A DNA stretch of 64,000 nt, from positions 6,072,528 through 6,136,527 of the forward strand of contig NW_024720711.1 of assembly GCF_018991925.1 (NCBI RefSeq), written 5' to 3'. Source of the stretch: Homarus americanus (taxonomy: Eukaryota > Arthropoda > Malacostraca > Decapoda > Nephropidae). Both the position numbers and the translations under genes were made by a program. Under the pieces are notes generated by a model. The model had not been told where the DNA came from and did no database searches. It was given only the letters and a program-made list of their open reading frames with translations. The stretch's first letter is position 1. Every line of letters starts with the position of its first letter. Of this stretch, positions 1 through 12,667 are shown one piece after another.

Positions 1-3000
1 AGTTGTGTTGTTTGGAATGACACAAGAGGGAAAATGGAGAAAGAAAGTATACATACATACATACACAATACACATAGAGAAACACAGTAAGCAATGCCAA
101 ATGTGTCCCCTATATAACCTGTGTACTAGCAACATCCCAACACTTTCTAACTCAAACAAAAATATTGGATTCATTCTTAAATTAGGAACTAAATGCACTT
201 AGGATTCAGTTTCATGAAGTCATCTTAACCATATGGCAGTACAGGCATGTGTCACTGTATGTCATATGTAACACATTTTACATTAATAATGAGAAGAAAA
301 AAAATCAGCTAGCAAGCTGATAAGTGGTGTAACAATAAATCAAATAAAAATATTTGTCCCTTATATTCACATTTATGCATGACAAAATGTAGTGTGCACA
401 CACCACTTGAAGATGGGGATATGGGTAAATTTTCTAGTATAGTATCTGAAATATTCTTGAATTCAACTCAGCATAGGAACCATTAAGTGTAGTCTACTGT
501 TTTACCTATAAATGTATATGTATGTATGTATGTGTGTGTAAATATATAAAACTACTATGGGGAAGAAGAATGTGTTCCCCTTTGAAACCTTACAGCTATA
601 TGCTGTCATTCTCCATTTCCACAACAATAGCTGCATAGCACAAACTTGCAAAGCTTTCCTCAGAACCATTTCACAAAGATGCCAAAAGCTAGGAGCAATA
701 TCTACCACAGTTGAAGTAAACAATTTATAAACTACATTTGAGGTCTAAATACATGAAGTGTTGTGGCTTAGCCACATTTCTCTTTAATTCACATTCGCCA
801 CTGCTTCCAAAGGGGTGTAGAGGTCAAAGAACAAATGGCAAAATTAACTTACAGAAGTTCCATTCCTCATCTCGTTATTCATTAAGTTTACTTGAAATAC
901 CAAAATGTAAACTTTATAATTGTGATACTTTTGCTTTAACACTAATTACCTGATATTTGGGGAATGGATTTTCTCTATCGGCTGTCCTTAAACACAAACA
1001 CATGCATACTAAAAGAAAGAGATACAATACTCTTCTGAATATACAAGAAAATATGCCAAAGTCTGCATTTAGCATGTTATATTTTGCCACACATTACAAA
1101 AGAAGTAATTACACTGATAGCAATAATTTTATGTCTTTAAAGTTAAAGCTATTCTGTCTGCTTACTCGGACTGCCAGTGTACACTATATTACAAAATATT
1201 ACCTTGTAAGCACGTTTCAAATTCTGCTTTACTGTATAACTTCTAAAACCTACAAGCAGACTTCTACAGAATTTATCAATACACTCAAAACTGGTTAGTA
1301 ATATTCTCTGATTAAAACAAGTTATTCATATCATGTTTCTATGTCAAGAAAATCTTCATGGATGTGGTCAGTATGATTATTTTCTGACAAAAAATCTATT
1401 ACTGTACCTAAATACTTTGGCTACATTACTGTGAAAGAGTACAACCAGATTTATAATAATACTTTGGAGCTCCAACTGTGGTGATCCTTATTCAACCAGG
1501 CTACAAAAAGCTACTAAGATTGCAAGGAGTGAAAGTAAGGGAGGGCAGCAGGAATCACAAGTGAGGCATTTGTGAGTGGCATGTTACCTCTACTATCTTG
1601 TCAAAAACTTGGGTGAAAATTAGGATTTCTTGGGAAAAATTTTGTGTTAAGTTTCAAAATTAATTTACAGGGATTCCATTCAACATCCTGTAACCTAGGG
1701 AGTTAAAAAAATTGTATTGTAAAAATAAAAACTACTACACTGTACTGTATAACCTCAAAATAAATAAATGCCCAAAATATTACAATGACACCAATGTTAA
1801 CATACACTTCAGAGGAAGGTTATAACTAGAGTATTATACCAAGTCAATAAACTGTATGCACATTGCTTCTTAGGCAAATATAATGATAAAATTTCTATAG
1901 CTAGATAATTACTTTCTGGTAATTATCCTAATATACTTGCTGGTTATAAATATTTGTCTCATATCTTCATCAAATCATGTGTCTTCAATAGTACCCCCCA
2001 AAAAATTAAACAGCTTATGTCAACTCCTACACTGAAATAAAATTGCCTTCTAACCAAATTAATTATAAAATCCTGCATATACTATTCATTAGTAGAGTGC
2101 ATATTTATTATATGCACAGGTTCATTGGAGTTTAACCATGTACAATACCATCCATTAAAGTTCAAACATGTTAGTACTGTACAGTATTGTATTGTGTGAA
2201 AAAGTTGTTAAGTGGAATCCTGCCAGTGCCATATTCACCATGTTCCCCTAATTTACTGCATATACTGTAGAACTATACAGAGTACTGGAGTGGGGAGCTA
2301 TCTGGGTGCTTGAGAGAAAAATGCTAGGCTGAAGAAGATGCAAAGATGATTAGCTAGTGGCTATATACAATTGGTCACTGCCTCTCAGAAGGAGCATGGA
2401 AAAACAAAACTGTCCTGGAGAAGGATGAAACGTGGCCTGCAGCACTCAGCAGTGATAAGATCAACAAGTCTGTGTGCTTCTTTAAGTATCCAAAGTGACA
2501 TACTTTCCTCTCACCACTAAGAAAATATGCCTGGGAAACCACCTCCAATGGGTCAGTATTTCTAATCTAGTCACAGTAAACAGAAGCCTTAATGAGTGCA
2601 TATACTTTCAGAATGTAAAAATGTTTACTGACAAGGATTTATCATAAATTAATAAAAGTCTTTAAATATCAGATCGTTGTACAGGTCTATAACAGTTCAC
2701 TTATTCAAAGTACTCTAAATGGTCAGTGTTCAGACCAGAAGCTGTGAGTAAGCCAGCAACCGTCAAATCTTATTTTAGATCATTTCAGCTCAAACTTACC
2801 AGAAAATGAGCTTTACATATTTATGTTCAATGTTTCCTGTTGCTGATCCAGTCACAATTAACAATCTGTAAACTACTTGATAGCCGTAAAGTAACTTTCC
2901 TTGTACACAGGACAAAAGGGTTCAGTATAACTTATCTTTGTGCACTCAATGAAACCTCACAACTCACAATTAAGGAAGAATTTCTACATAATCTACAATC

Positions 3001-3099
3001 TACAATCACTGACAAAACTTCTACAATCATTGCTAATTATCTTTAAATACTTTTTTCCATTAAATTGCATCCCTGTGCTATTGTATGTATTCCAATGCA

Positions 3100-3319
<220 letters not shown>

Positions 3320-3836
3320 TTACTGTACTGAGGAAATGAAAACCGCTTGTAGTATAAACATGAGGACATGAATTGTGAACTAATTTCTGGGAACAATCAT
3401 ATGGAGCCAGATCATAGTTTTGCATTATGATCACAATATGAAATCTTTCCTAAGAGAATCTAAAGAGAAAACATACAAACGTTATCACCCTGATACCAAA
3501 ATGCATGGAAATATTGATAATACATGAAATATTTATGGGAAACCTTCTCTAACAGCCTTTTGGTGTGGTTTGTTTCAAGGGCCACACTGTAGCTCATACA
3601 CACAATATATCTATCACAAAATATGTACCTATTAATTCCCAAACCTGTCATAGCTAACCCAAAGGAGTGTCAACAGCTCTGCTGATACTGACTGTGTTAG
3701 ATTAGTGCTCAGATCAGCTAAATTTCCTAGCTCTTAGTATGGACCATACACGGCTGAAGACATGGTCGATATTTTTTATCTTTGGTGTTTGTCACAAGAT
3801 GGCTATAACTTGCTAATTCTCCTACTGATACTAATG

Positions 3837-3842
3837 TTTATT
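3837..3842 (-). promoter_or_regulatory. Candidate polyadenylation signal of the NCS-like gene
   Basis: AATAAA on the minus strand, about 110 bases past the stop codon. The flank is AT-rich, so chance hexamers are frequent and a longer 3' UTR is equally possible. Confidence 0.25.
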
Positions 3843-3949
3843 GTTTGTAATGAGGGCTGTCTACCATCTCCTTGTTTAGCCACCAGTGCAGTAGCTTCAT
3901 GCTAGTCTATGCTCTTGTATGAATATTATCCTCTGGTAAAATAAGTAAA

Positions 3950-4132
3950 TTAAGCTCCTGGTGTGAGCATCTTGGAGAGCTCTTCGTCTAGCAAGCAACC
4001 CTTAAGGAACTCTTCCTGAGTTAAATTGCCATCATTATTTTCATCCATCTTTGAGAAAATTGCTTTAGCTCGCTCTTCGGCACTGTCTGCTGGACGACTG
4101 GCAGAGTTGGTTCCCAGCATGTCATAGATGGC
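3950..4132 (-). CDS. NCS-like gene, last coding exon (D), EF4 and C-terminus
   Basis: The exon encodes 60 residues and a stop codon. It begins AIYDMLG, runs through RPADSAEERAKAIF, and has a canonical EF4 loop at residues 30-41 (DENNDGNLTQEE), then EFLKGC and a terminal DEELSKMLTPGA. The 3' splice site is a strong pyrimidine tract ending CCACAG (just above 4132). Four EF-hands, the IVQ/AIYDM junction and the short C-terminus are typical of visinin/recoverin-like NCS proteins, and the DEELSKML ending points to an arthropod subgroup rather than to frequenin or neurocalcin proper. The orthologue name is not certain. Confidence 0.95.
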   Translation of the reverse strand, partial: AIYDMLGTNSASRPADSAEERAKAIFSKMDENNDGNLTQEEFLKGCLLDEELSKMLTPGA

Positions 4133-6205
4133 CTGTGGAAGGAAAATAGAGTTACTCCAACATAAAAGCTGCACAGTAATACAAATTCAACAAAATGGCT
4201 GAAAGGGGCATTAAGTAGGTACTGTTTCTTTAACCTTTGCCTGTTATCCAACGATCTACATAATTACAGTACAATATATGAAATTTTACAAGCTTTATAT
4301 ACAATAAACAATAAAAAATAAATTACAACATATCTAAGTTACTTGAAACAGTCCCACTGTGGACGTACAGATGTAAAATCCATACATTATGGTGGACACA
4401 ATACAGGTACTGTATATTAAAAAAAGTAAAGTATTTTGCTCATATCTGATCATATTACTGTTTATATCAAAATGGTGTCTATCTGTAGCAAGAGTCATAT
4501 GGCAAGGGCTATAAACATTACATGTGAGTACAGTATACCAGTGACAGAAAATAGTTTACAGTATTCCCCAATGCCACCACATTCCTTCTAGATGTACTCA
4601 CACCTTGTTGAGACAGTCTTAATAAATACACTAAAGCTCATAATCCTTAGCTACGGGTTGATCTCCAATTCATCCCATGTAATATCATAGATTAAAAGTC
4701 CCATCTGACACATAAATGCATGCTTCAGGTATGGAAAACCGTTTTTTTTTCCTTTCATGCACAGTTAAGTTACTTCTCATGGGAACTAAAAAAAATATAT
4801 ATATGGCTTCCATGGAATTGTTTTTAAATTTGCTTCAGGGGAATCACAAGGTCTCCATTAGTGATCTAAGACAATTTCTACAATCAAAAAGTGTAAATAA
4901 AAATACAAGTATTGTACCGTACAAGTCTTATAATTTTCTCAATTGTATCAAGAGCAGTCGAGACCCTTAGGCAAAAGAGGTCCGTGAAACCTGGTACTGT
5001 ACATACATCACCATTGAGGTGAACGTTTGATTAATGTAATGCAAAATAATGTGAAAATTATAGTATGAAATTCAATATTTTCTGAATTCAAATAGTAATT
5101 CTCAGCTCTGGAAATCTCTTCACTTCCTGATAATGGGTATGTTTGTTTGTTTTTGTGTGTGTGTTAGAATATAATCGATGATGCACTTATACCGAGTAAA
5201 AAAAAAAAGAAGAAAAAATGCTGGAAAATACATTCAAGCCAACCATAGTTTTTGTGACAGTGTGTAAATAGGGTGAACTAAACCTACCGAGGTATTGTTG
5301 AAATATACAAGATAATTAATATTTTTTGTACGTTCATGATGAGCTTATCATTCAATTAGTAACATCTACTGTTATTTTTATCTATTTCATTATCAGTATT
5401 ATTTTTTCTTTTCTTATAGTTAAAATGGTTTATTTGGAATACGTGTAATAATTTGTTAGCTCACGGGGGAGGCGATCGCTCCTGTCGCCTTCCCTTCGGT
5501 ACACCTATGCGAATTCCTAACTAGAATAATTTTCTTACTGAATACAGCATCCTAAAGGACTACCTGAACTCAATTTTACATGCTTACGTACACTCCCCCA
5601 AAAGAGTATCATTAGCCATGTGGTCTTATGTGATTCGAGGCTTTCCAAGCAATGTTACTCATCCTGTATTGAATGGTTGATAGTTCTACATCAATGACCT
5701 TTAAGCATGAATGAATATATGTACATTTTTTAATGATACATACATTAATATAGTTTAATGGCATTCTTGTTATACTATTGAAGTTCAGTACAGTATCTAG
5801 TATGCCATACAAGGGTGAATCTCTCCTGCAAATCCTATCCCCATCTCAAACTGTTGTTGATATGGCAAGAAGGCATACCAACTTATGATGACGCACTGGG
5901 GATCATATTAAAGCAGTTTATCTAGCATTTCAAATTGTAGCAATGGAAAATTTAACAACATACAGTACTTGTTTTAGGACTGTACAAGCATAATTTTCCC
6001 AGACTTCACCTATGGTTAGTACAGTATAATCTAAGGATTTTCTAAAAAAATATTGAGGTTTTAATACAGTACAATTATGTATCCTTTCTCCCAGGTGCTT
6101 GTACTGTATATAATTAAGTGTATTTAAAGCAGCCACAACTGGAAACCCCCAAATGGAATCCAATATGATCCAATGTTATATTAAGCATACGCATATACAG
6201 TATAG

Positions 6206-6430
6206 TGCTGCATTGTCCAGAAAACTGGGAGCGAAAACTTTTTCGGAGTGAGAATTGTAAACTCTTGGAACAATCTGCCAGTGTATGTTGTGACGGCACC
6301 AAGTGTGAATTCTTTCAAGACCAGACTTGATCAACACTGGAGCAGGTTCAGATACATTCAGGAGCCAGTGCATGCCCAGTACTTGCCAACAGTGCATAAC
6401 AGAAACGTGATCGACCGCCCAAGTGGCTAA
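6206..6430 (+). pseudogene. LINE reverse transcriptase C-terminal fragment
   Basis: The frame reads NFFGVRIVNSWNNLP, then VVTAPSVNSFKTRLDQHW and ends at a stop after DRPSG. The pattern F-F-x-V-R-x-V-N-x-W-N-x-L-P followed by S-V-N-x-F-K-x-R-L-D-x-x-W is the C-terminal signature of many non-LTR (RTE/Jockey/CR1-type) reverse transcriptases. The polymerase domain itself is absent, so this is a 5'-truncated dead copy. The clade cannot be decided from this tail. Confidence 0.8.
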
Positions 6431-6857
6431 CGAGCCGATCAGTGGCAAAGAGGATAAAAGTAAAAATTAAAAGGAAAAGTAATGTCCAAGTCCAACCTTA
6501 GAAAGATGGCGAGAGCTAAGGAAAGCTGCAGCTTGCACGGAAACTCGGTCAAGTAGCTTTAACTAGGTCGAGAGGGGATCTAATACTGTCACCGACTGTC
6601 CTGTTTTGATCAATAAATACTGTACTTGAGTTTTTATTTTATCTTTAGATTTATGGAAGATCAATTGTATCTGGAAAAACGAAAGTTCCTTCTATATTAG
6701 CTTTCTCTTAAATGAATATATGGAAGAGACACAAAAAGAGATGAATTTGAGCATGCGATGGTACCAGTCACACATGTGTCTGCTGCTCTCTGATATTTTT
6801 GGGGATTTTGAGTTTAATTTCACTGTGAAATGTCAAAAAAGAGCTTCAGATACCCCT

Positions 6858-7470
6858 ATGGGTAACAGTGAGAAGAAGAAAAGGAAGCATATCTCATTAT
6901 CGATAGCACAGAAAGTGAAGTTATTACAGAAGCTTGATCGTGGTGTGCCTGTGTGGCATCTTACTGAAGAATATGGTGTGGGAACTACCACCGTATATGA
7001 CTTAAAGAAACGGAAAGACAAGTTGTGATGACAGTGATAACAATAAACTAATGAAAAATAGGAAAACATTGCATAGGGCAAAGAATGAAGAGCTTGACCG
7101 TATGCTGATTGAGTGGATTCGACAACGAAGAAGTGAACGTATGCCACTGACTGGTTTGTTGATCATGAAACAAGCTAGAATATACCATGAAGAACTGAAC
7201 ATTGAAGGCGAGTGTGAATATTCAGAAGGTTGGCAGCAGTTTGTACCTGTACCGTATATGTTTGAAGTTTTACTGAATGTTTTCCTTACAAATAAACTGT
7301 ACTAGAGTATTTATGGACTATATTTATACCACGATTTCATTTACCAAATTATTACTGTACAAATAACCTGTAATACTATTTATAGTCTTTATTTATCTCA
7401 CTCGGTGTGAATATTCAAAAGGTTCGTTGCAGAAATATTACGGTAATGTGCTTGCTTACGGGGTGCTGCC
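6858..7470 (+). pseudogene. Decayed Tigger/Jerky-like (pogo group) transposase fragment
   Basis: From 6858 the frame reads MGNSEKKKRKHISL, then a helix-turn-helix with EEYGVGTTTVYDLKK, the CENP-B N-terminal psq-type domain of Tigger and Jerky proteins. A frameshift and stop at about 7027 is followed in another frame by NRKTLHRAKNEELDRML, IEWIRQRRSE, PLTG and IYHEELNIEGECEYSEGW, the second CENP-B/HTH domain. The frame is broken at 7240 by about 165 bp of foreign sequence and resumes briefly at 7405 as a near-copy of the last segment. The DDE catalytic domain is missing. The source family is well supported; the copy is dead. Confidence 0.85.
7212..7432 (+). repeat. 28-bp near-duplicate flanking a short insertion in the transposase remnant
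   Basis: 7212-7239 and 7405-7432 share GTGTGAATATTCA, then AAGGTT and a terminal GCAG. About 165 bp of AT-rich sequence lies between them. Both copies encode the ECEYS(E/K)G segment, so the insertion duplicated part of the coding sequence. Confidence 0.7.
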
Positions 7471-8229
7471 ACAGACCCCGCTAGGGTGTTACCATAATAT
7501 AATCTTTTTCTTTTCTATTTTTAATTTCTTTTTTACTCTTAATGTTTCGCCCCATAGAACCCGTTGTGGGTCGATGACCTGTGCCCGGGTGGGCTATTCC
7601 TCCTCACGCCCCCCCTCCCCCCAAAAAACGGTATATGTACCATACTACTGTTATGAAATTCAAAACATTCAGAATTTCGAAACACATCTGGTCCCAAGGG
7701 TTTCGAATAAGGGATTGTGGACCTGTAGTAACAGTACACTAATGTCCTACAAACACTATTCCCAGATGCACTGTGACCTTGTTGATGTGGCAAGCAGTCA
7801 TGGTCACAGCAACATAGTGCACATCCTCAGTATTATCTCGTCCACTATATTGTACCTAATCTAAGTCAATGGGGTATTACTGTCAAATTCCTCAAAGTAC
7901 TTGTAGTCAACGTCAATGTGAAGGATGGGTGACCCAGAAACAATGCCCCAGCGATATTGCACGAAATATAAAAATCTTCCGTACCTGTACTTCCTTCCAT
8001 TCTCAAACTTACAACATAAGTGCAAGAGTCAACACTTAGCTGACATAAAACTAGAATCAAATATATACTGTACTGCTTACATAAATAGGCCACGCACCTT
8101 CATATCGAACAAGAATGAGAAACTGTTAAGTGAGCAGTAACATAAGACTTGCACAGAACATAATGTAAGTCACAAAAGAAATGAAAAGACCAAAACAAAT
8201 GAATAATAATAATAATAATAATACCCTGT

Positions 8230-8720
8230 AATAACAATTGAATACTTGGTGCAGAGCTCTTCTGGGGATGAGAGATTTCCAGGCAACGAGACACCTCTGT
8301 CAAACCCGGAAAAATCCCACATTCTCCAGAATTTTTCTGGGTACTGTAGTACAGGTACTAGGAAACGTTTCTCAGAATTTTCTGGAAATTGTGCATTATT
8401 TCAGCCTCGAAATTTCCTCCCAGACCTGAAAAAAAAATTGGAGTTTCCAGAAGTTTCTCGGAATTTTCCAGAAATTGCAACTGATTTTCAACCTCAGAAA
8501 CTCATTCACAGACCAGGAATGGAGAGAAACTTTCCAGAAAAGTTCCCAGCAAATTTCAATTATGGGCATTGGAGAGTTTCGGCTAATGGGGGATTCTGGC
8601 TAATGGAGGTATTACTTATAATGATAATAATAATAATGATAATAATAATAATGATGATGATAATAATAATAATAATAATAGTAATAATAATAATAATAAT
8701 AACAATAATAATAATAGCTT
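8230..8720. repeat. Degenerate TTCTGGAAA-type repeats followed by (AAT)n/(ATG)n
   Basis: 8300-8560 repeats variants of AATTTTCTGGAAA and its complement TTTCCAGAA every few tens of bases. 8620-8716 is an impure AAT/ATG microsatellite. The 158-codon frame through it has no protein character. Confidence 0.7.
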
Positions 8721-9725
8721 AATGTTGACATGACATATAATCCAGTGAAATTAACCTTCAGTTTACACTGCTGATACAGAATATGAACTGAACAAGGGTA
8801 CATGTACAGATAGGATACTGTATGGGTGGAGATGATGATGTATCTTAAATTTACATTTAATAAAAAAAAATAATAAAAACAGTATGATGACCGACAGACA
8901 GACATCACATAAAGAAATGATTGCTTAGTGAAACAAGGGTCACTTTCCTAAAGTAAAAATCATGAAAATTTTCCCTCAAAATTAAATCAAACCCTGAAGT
9001 AAACAGTCTACTTAACTTAAATTTATCCTCTCGGCCTCTGGTCAGATCTCTAACCAGTTGGTCAGTCTCTGTTAGGCACTGATGACAAGTCATGGGCATG
9101 TACGGGCTCTTGTACAGTATGTACTGTATGTTTGTCAAGTCAGGTCTTAATTGAGCTCACACTCAGTGCTGTCACAATATTCTCTGGCAGGTTAATATAA
9201 GAGTTCACAACCCTTACTTGAAAGAAGTTACATTGAGAGTTGTGACCCCTATGTAATGTCCTTCGAGGTGCCTATAAACTGCTAAATCATTCATTGTACA
9301 TCTAAAAGTGTAAACTGGGCAACTGATAATATTCTAATCTCTCTTGGTATGCGAGGTGCTTAATTTTGGCAACCGGTACCAGTTTGGACATTCCCAATCA
9401 ACTGGCAGTGTATAGTGACAGTATTCCAAGATCAAGTGACAGAGCAGTGAGTACTGCAGAACCAAGGGGAACAAGGGCAGTCTTCCTATTGCAAAAATCA
9501 AGACAAATTTCTCCTTAAATTAAAATCAATATTATTATTGAAATTTTTTTCTTTATAAAACTAATAGACTCAGTAACATGAGCTGGCTCTCAGGGACAAA
9601 AAATAAGACAGATTTCCTTCTAAATCAAATAAAAGAGTCGATACCTTTGGCAACAGAAAAATGCTGGATGAAACTAAAGTGCCTAACAAAGGGTAGCCTA
9701 GTTGATAATTCTAGTACTGTAACAG
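8721..9725. other. Unannotated intron sequence
   Basis: AT-rich unique sequence with no recognisable gene, element or repeat array. Confidence 0.5.
9718..9725 (+). repeat. Target-site duplication, left copy (hAT element)
   Basis: TGTAACAG, identical to the 8 bases right of the element. Confidence 0.85.
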
Positions 9726-10596
9726 CAAAGGTGGGCAATTTTGCCACAAAAAGTTGTGGTGCAACTTGTGCCGCAACTTTTTTTGTTTGTGCGTGCAGTT
9801 GTGCTGCACATATTTCCAGAGAGTTGCGGAACTGGTTGCGGCACAACTTTTACAAGCATTTTCAAGCGCAAGGCGCAAAAATTTTCGACAATAATTGAAA
9901 ATTGGAATACGACCGCATAAACAAACAGGCATCCCTAGAGCCGAGCATTACGAAAATTTCTGTTTCTGACAGAATGATTCAGCATAACCATGATACAGGT
10001 TGGGCAGCATATTTCTGAACTGTAAACCAGATGAGGCCCCCCCCAACCCTCCATTGCCCTAGTTTCTAGAGTTTATGTGAAAGATGAAATCTGGCAACTA
10101 CAGCGAAGGAAGGGGAAGGAGGAATGATTCATATCATAACCAGTCAGGCAGTCAGTAGCACTGCAGTTAAGGCGTCAGTTTCTTGTTGTTTTGTTTCTTG
10201 TTATTACTAATATTATGGATCGTTTTGTGACGAGGAGTCTGTGGCCGGCAGCAGTGATCCTGCCGCTGCCGACCATGACATGGACACGGAAGTTGAAGTG
10301 ACTGAGACTGTTGACAGCCAGTCCACTGAGATTGAGACCAGTGGCAGTGAGGCATTTTTTGTAATTTTGTAATAAAATATTGATAATATTAACTTTTTTG
10401 TATCAATTATAATTTGTTTTACTTGTAAATAGGCAAAAAAAAAATTTTTAGTATTTGTTTATTTATTTATTTTTTAAGTTACGCATTGCGGTTGCGCTGC
10501 AGCGAAACTTTTTGAAAATGGATGTGGTGCAACTATTTCAGCAGAGTTACGGTTCCGGTTGCGGTGCAAAAAAAAAGTTGCACGTGGCCACCTTTG
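9726..10596 (+). mobile_element. Non-autonomous hAT-superfamily DNA transposon, 871 bp
   Basis: The left end reads CAAAGGTGGGCAA and the right end, on the minus strand, CAAAGGTGGCCAC, giving short imperfect terminal inverted repeats of hAT type. Both sides are flanked by the same 8 bases, TGTAACAG (9718-9725 and 10597-10604), the length of target duplication that hAT elements make. Both ends are rich in GTTGCGG/CCGCAAC-type subterminal motifs. Inside, an ATG at 10216 begins MDRFVTR, and after a 1-base frame change an acidic stretch (DEESVAGSSDPAAADHDMD and onwards) runs to a stop at 10370-10372. This looks like the N-terminus of a hAT/ZBED-type transposase; the rest is deleted. The perfect duplication suggests a fairly recent insertion. 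Confidence 0.88.
10216..10372 (+). pseudogene. Remnant of hAT transposase N-terminus
   Basis: A short MDRFVTR start followed, after one frame change, by an acidic, Ser/Thr-rich stretch ending in a stop. No BED zinc finger, RNase-H fold or dimerisation region remains. An AATAAA overlaps the stop codon. The assignment rests mainly on its position inside hAT-type termini. Confidence 0.5.
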
Positions 10597-10604
10597 TGTA
10601 ACAG
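10597..10604 (+). repeat. Target-site duplication, right copy (hAT element)
   Basis: TGTAACAG, identical to the 8 bases left of the element. Confidence 0.85.
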
Positions 10605-10779
10605 ACAAAATTGTGTGAAATTAAAGTCCAGGGTGGGAGGGAGGAAACAGGTCGCCGGGCTAGCATGATATCGTACCATCACAAAGCTTCTATTCAGCAG
10701 CCATTTTTCTCCCCCAGTAGAGCTGCACTTGAAGCGGAAACTGAGACGTTGGATATTATCGGATGCCGACCTCACACAC

Positions 10780-11100
10780 TCCCAAAAATTTAGGCACATT
10801 TCCCAATAATTTCCACACACATCCAAATTGATCAGAAAGCCCACTCGCATAAGAATCTATCACAAAGTAGTTAAGAATTTTTCGGATATTCTTCATCAAT
10901 TCCCACAAAAATATGCACATTCTCAAAAAAAATTATCCCTTCACTATATGGTAAATGTTCAAACACTCCCCAAAATTTACATGTAGTTACCATTTACTTC
11001 CACCCACCCAAATATATGTGCATTTACCATTCATTTTCACCTGCCCAAATTTACGTGCACCTCCCAATATTTCCACATAGTTTCCATGTACAGTATTGGC
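10780..11100. repeat. Degenerate CCCAAATTTAC-type tandem repeat
   Basis: Phrases such as CTCCCAAAAATTT, CATTTCCCAATAATTTCCAC and TGCCCAAATTTACGTGCA recur at irregular spacing. Confidence 0.55.
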
Positions 11101-11408
11101 ATCCAAATATTTCATTCATGTGATGACACTCGGCACAGTTTCAACATTATTATTTTTATTATCATTATTATTTATATTTATCATTATCAACTGACATAAA
11201 TACATCATTATCACAATTACTGTAGACTACATCTAAATTTATTTGCAAAATCAAAAGAATAAAGTTGCTGATGTTATTAATAAAAGAATACCTGTAAATA
11301 AATATTGTAGAGTACAAAAATGAATAGAGATGTGCAGGTAGGAGGTGAGATTAATTAATAACAGTTATTGTGGCAAGGTGAAGAGAGCGTGACCCTCTGA
11401 AAAAAGAC

Positions 11409-11818
11409 CTCACCACCACCACGCCTCACCACCATTCTCACCACCACCACACCTCACCACCACCATAATTCATCAACACCACCACTAAACCTTACCATCG
11501 TTCTCGCCACCACCACCACACCTAACCAACATTTTCACCACCACCACACCTAATCAACATTCTCACCACCACACCCTCATTCTTAGCACCATCACACCTC
11601 ACCAACATACCCAGCACCATCACCACACTTCACCAACATTCTCTCCACCACACTTCATCATTCTCACCACCACACTTTACTATCATTCTCACCACCACAA
11701 CTATACTTCACCAGCATATCTCACCACCACCACACTTCACCAACATACCTTACCATCATTCTCACCACCACACCTCACCATTACCACTACACCACCAACC
11801 ACACCATACCACCACATC
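11409..11818. repeat. CAC-rich imperfect repeat tract
   Basis: Long run of CACCACCAC with interspersed ACCTCACCAACATTCTC phrases, irregular in period. Confidence 0.85.
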
Positions 11819-11940
11819 CCCACACCGCAAATTTTGTGGCGTGAAGCGCGTTAAATATGTAAATACCCCCTTGAGTATTTATAGGATGAATGACCAGAAC
11901 ATGAGGTGTCAATACTGGGAACTATATAAGATAGTCACTA

Positions 11941-12292
11941 TGGTGCAGTACACGGCCACTTCAACACCACTAAGGCTGAATCTATGGTGCAGTACACGGC
12001 CACTTCAACACCACTAAGGCTGAATCTATGGTGCAGTACACGGCCACTTCAACACCACTAAGGCTGAATCTATGGTGCAGTACACGGCCACTTCAACACC
12101 ACTAAGGCTGAATCTATGGTGCAGTACACGGCCACTTCAACACCACTAAGGCTGAATCTATGGTGCAGTACACGGCCACTTCAACACCACTAAGGCTGAA
12201 TCTATGGTGCAGTACACGGCCACTTCAACACCACTAAGGCTGAATCTATGGTGCAGTACACGGCCACTTCAGCACCACTAAGGCTGAATCTA
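11941..12292 (+). repeat. 44-bp minisatellite, eight nearly identical copies
   Basis: Units start at 11941, 11985, 12029, 12073, 12117, 12161, 12205 and 12249. Each begins TGGTGCAGTACACGGCCACT. Only the last copy shows a base change (AGCACC for AACACC). Such homogeneity implies recent expansion or ongoing conversion. Confidence 0.97.
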
Positions 12293-12619
12293 ACCTCAAC
12301 TGAGAAAGGATAATCAGGTTATCCCTTAATTTATCTACTACTGGCTGTTTCCTTTCCACCAGCAGTGTTGTAAACCCCACAAAAACTACGACTGTATAAC
12401 AATCATCCTCTAAGGAAAACTGGTACTTGTAACACTTGTCGTATGGACCTGATAAAGTAAGTTAAGTCACTTCAAAATCTCAGGTTCAGAGTCGTTGACA
12501 ATGGATTTATGTATCGTAGTACCATACAGTCGGCGTCGCAATTTTGAAGGTTTACTGAAAAATAGGAATTTTGCATATTTTGCATTCAAAGTCCCCAAAC
12601 AATTATAATAAGTATTTTT

Positions 12620-12621
<2 letters not shown>

Positions 12622-12664
<43 letters not shown>
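12622..12664. repeat. (GT)n microsatellite
   Basis: About 21 GT units. Confidence 0.97.

Positions 12665-12667
<3 letters not shown>

Noticed and set aside
8246..8722. 158-codon plus-strand ORF
   Set aside because: Phe-Pro-Glu repeats come from TTTCCAGAA-type repeated DNA and the end is an AAT microsatellite.
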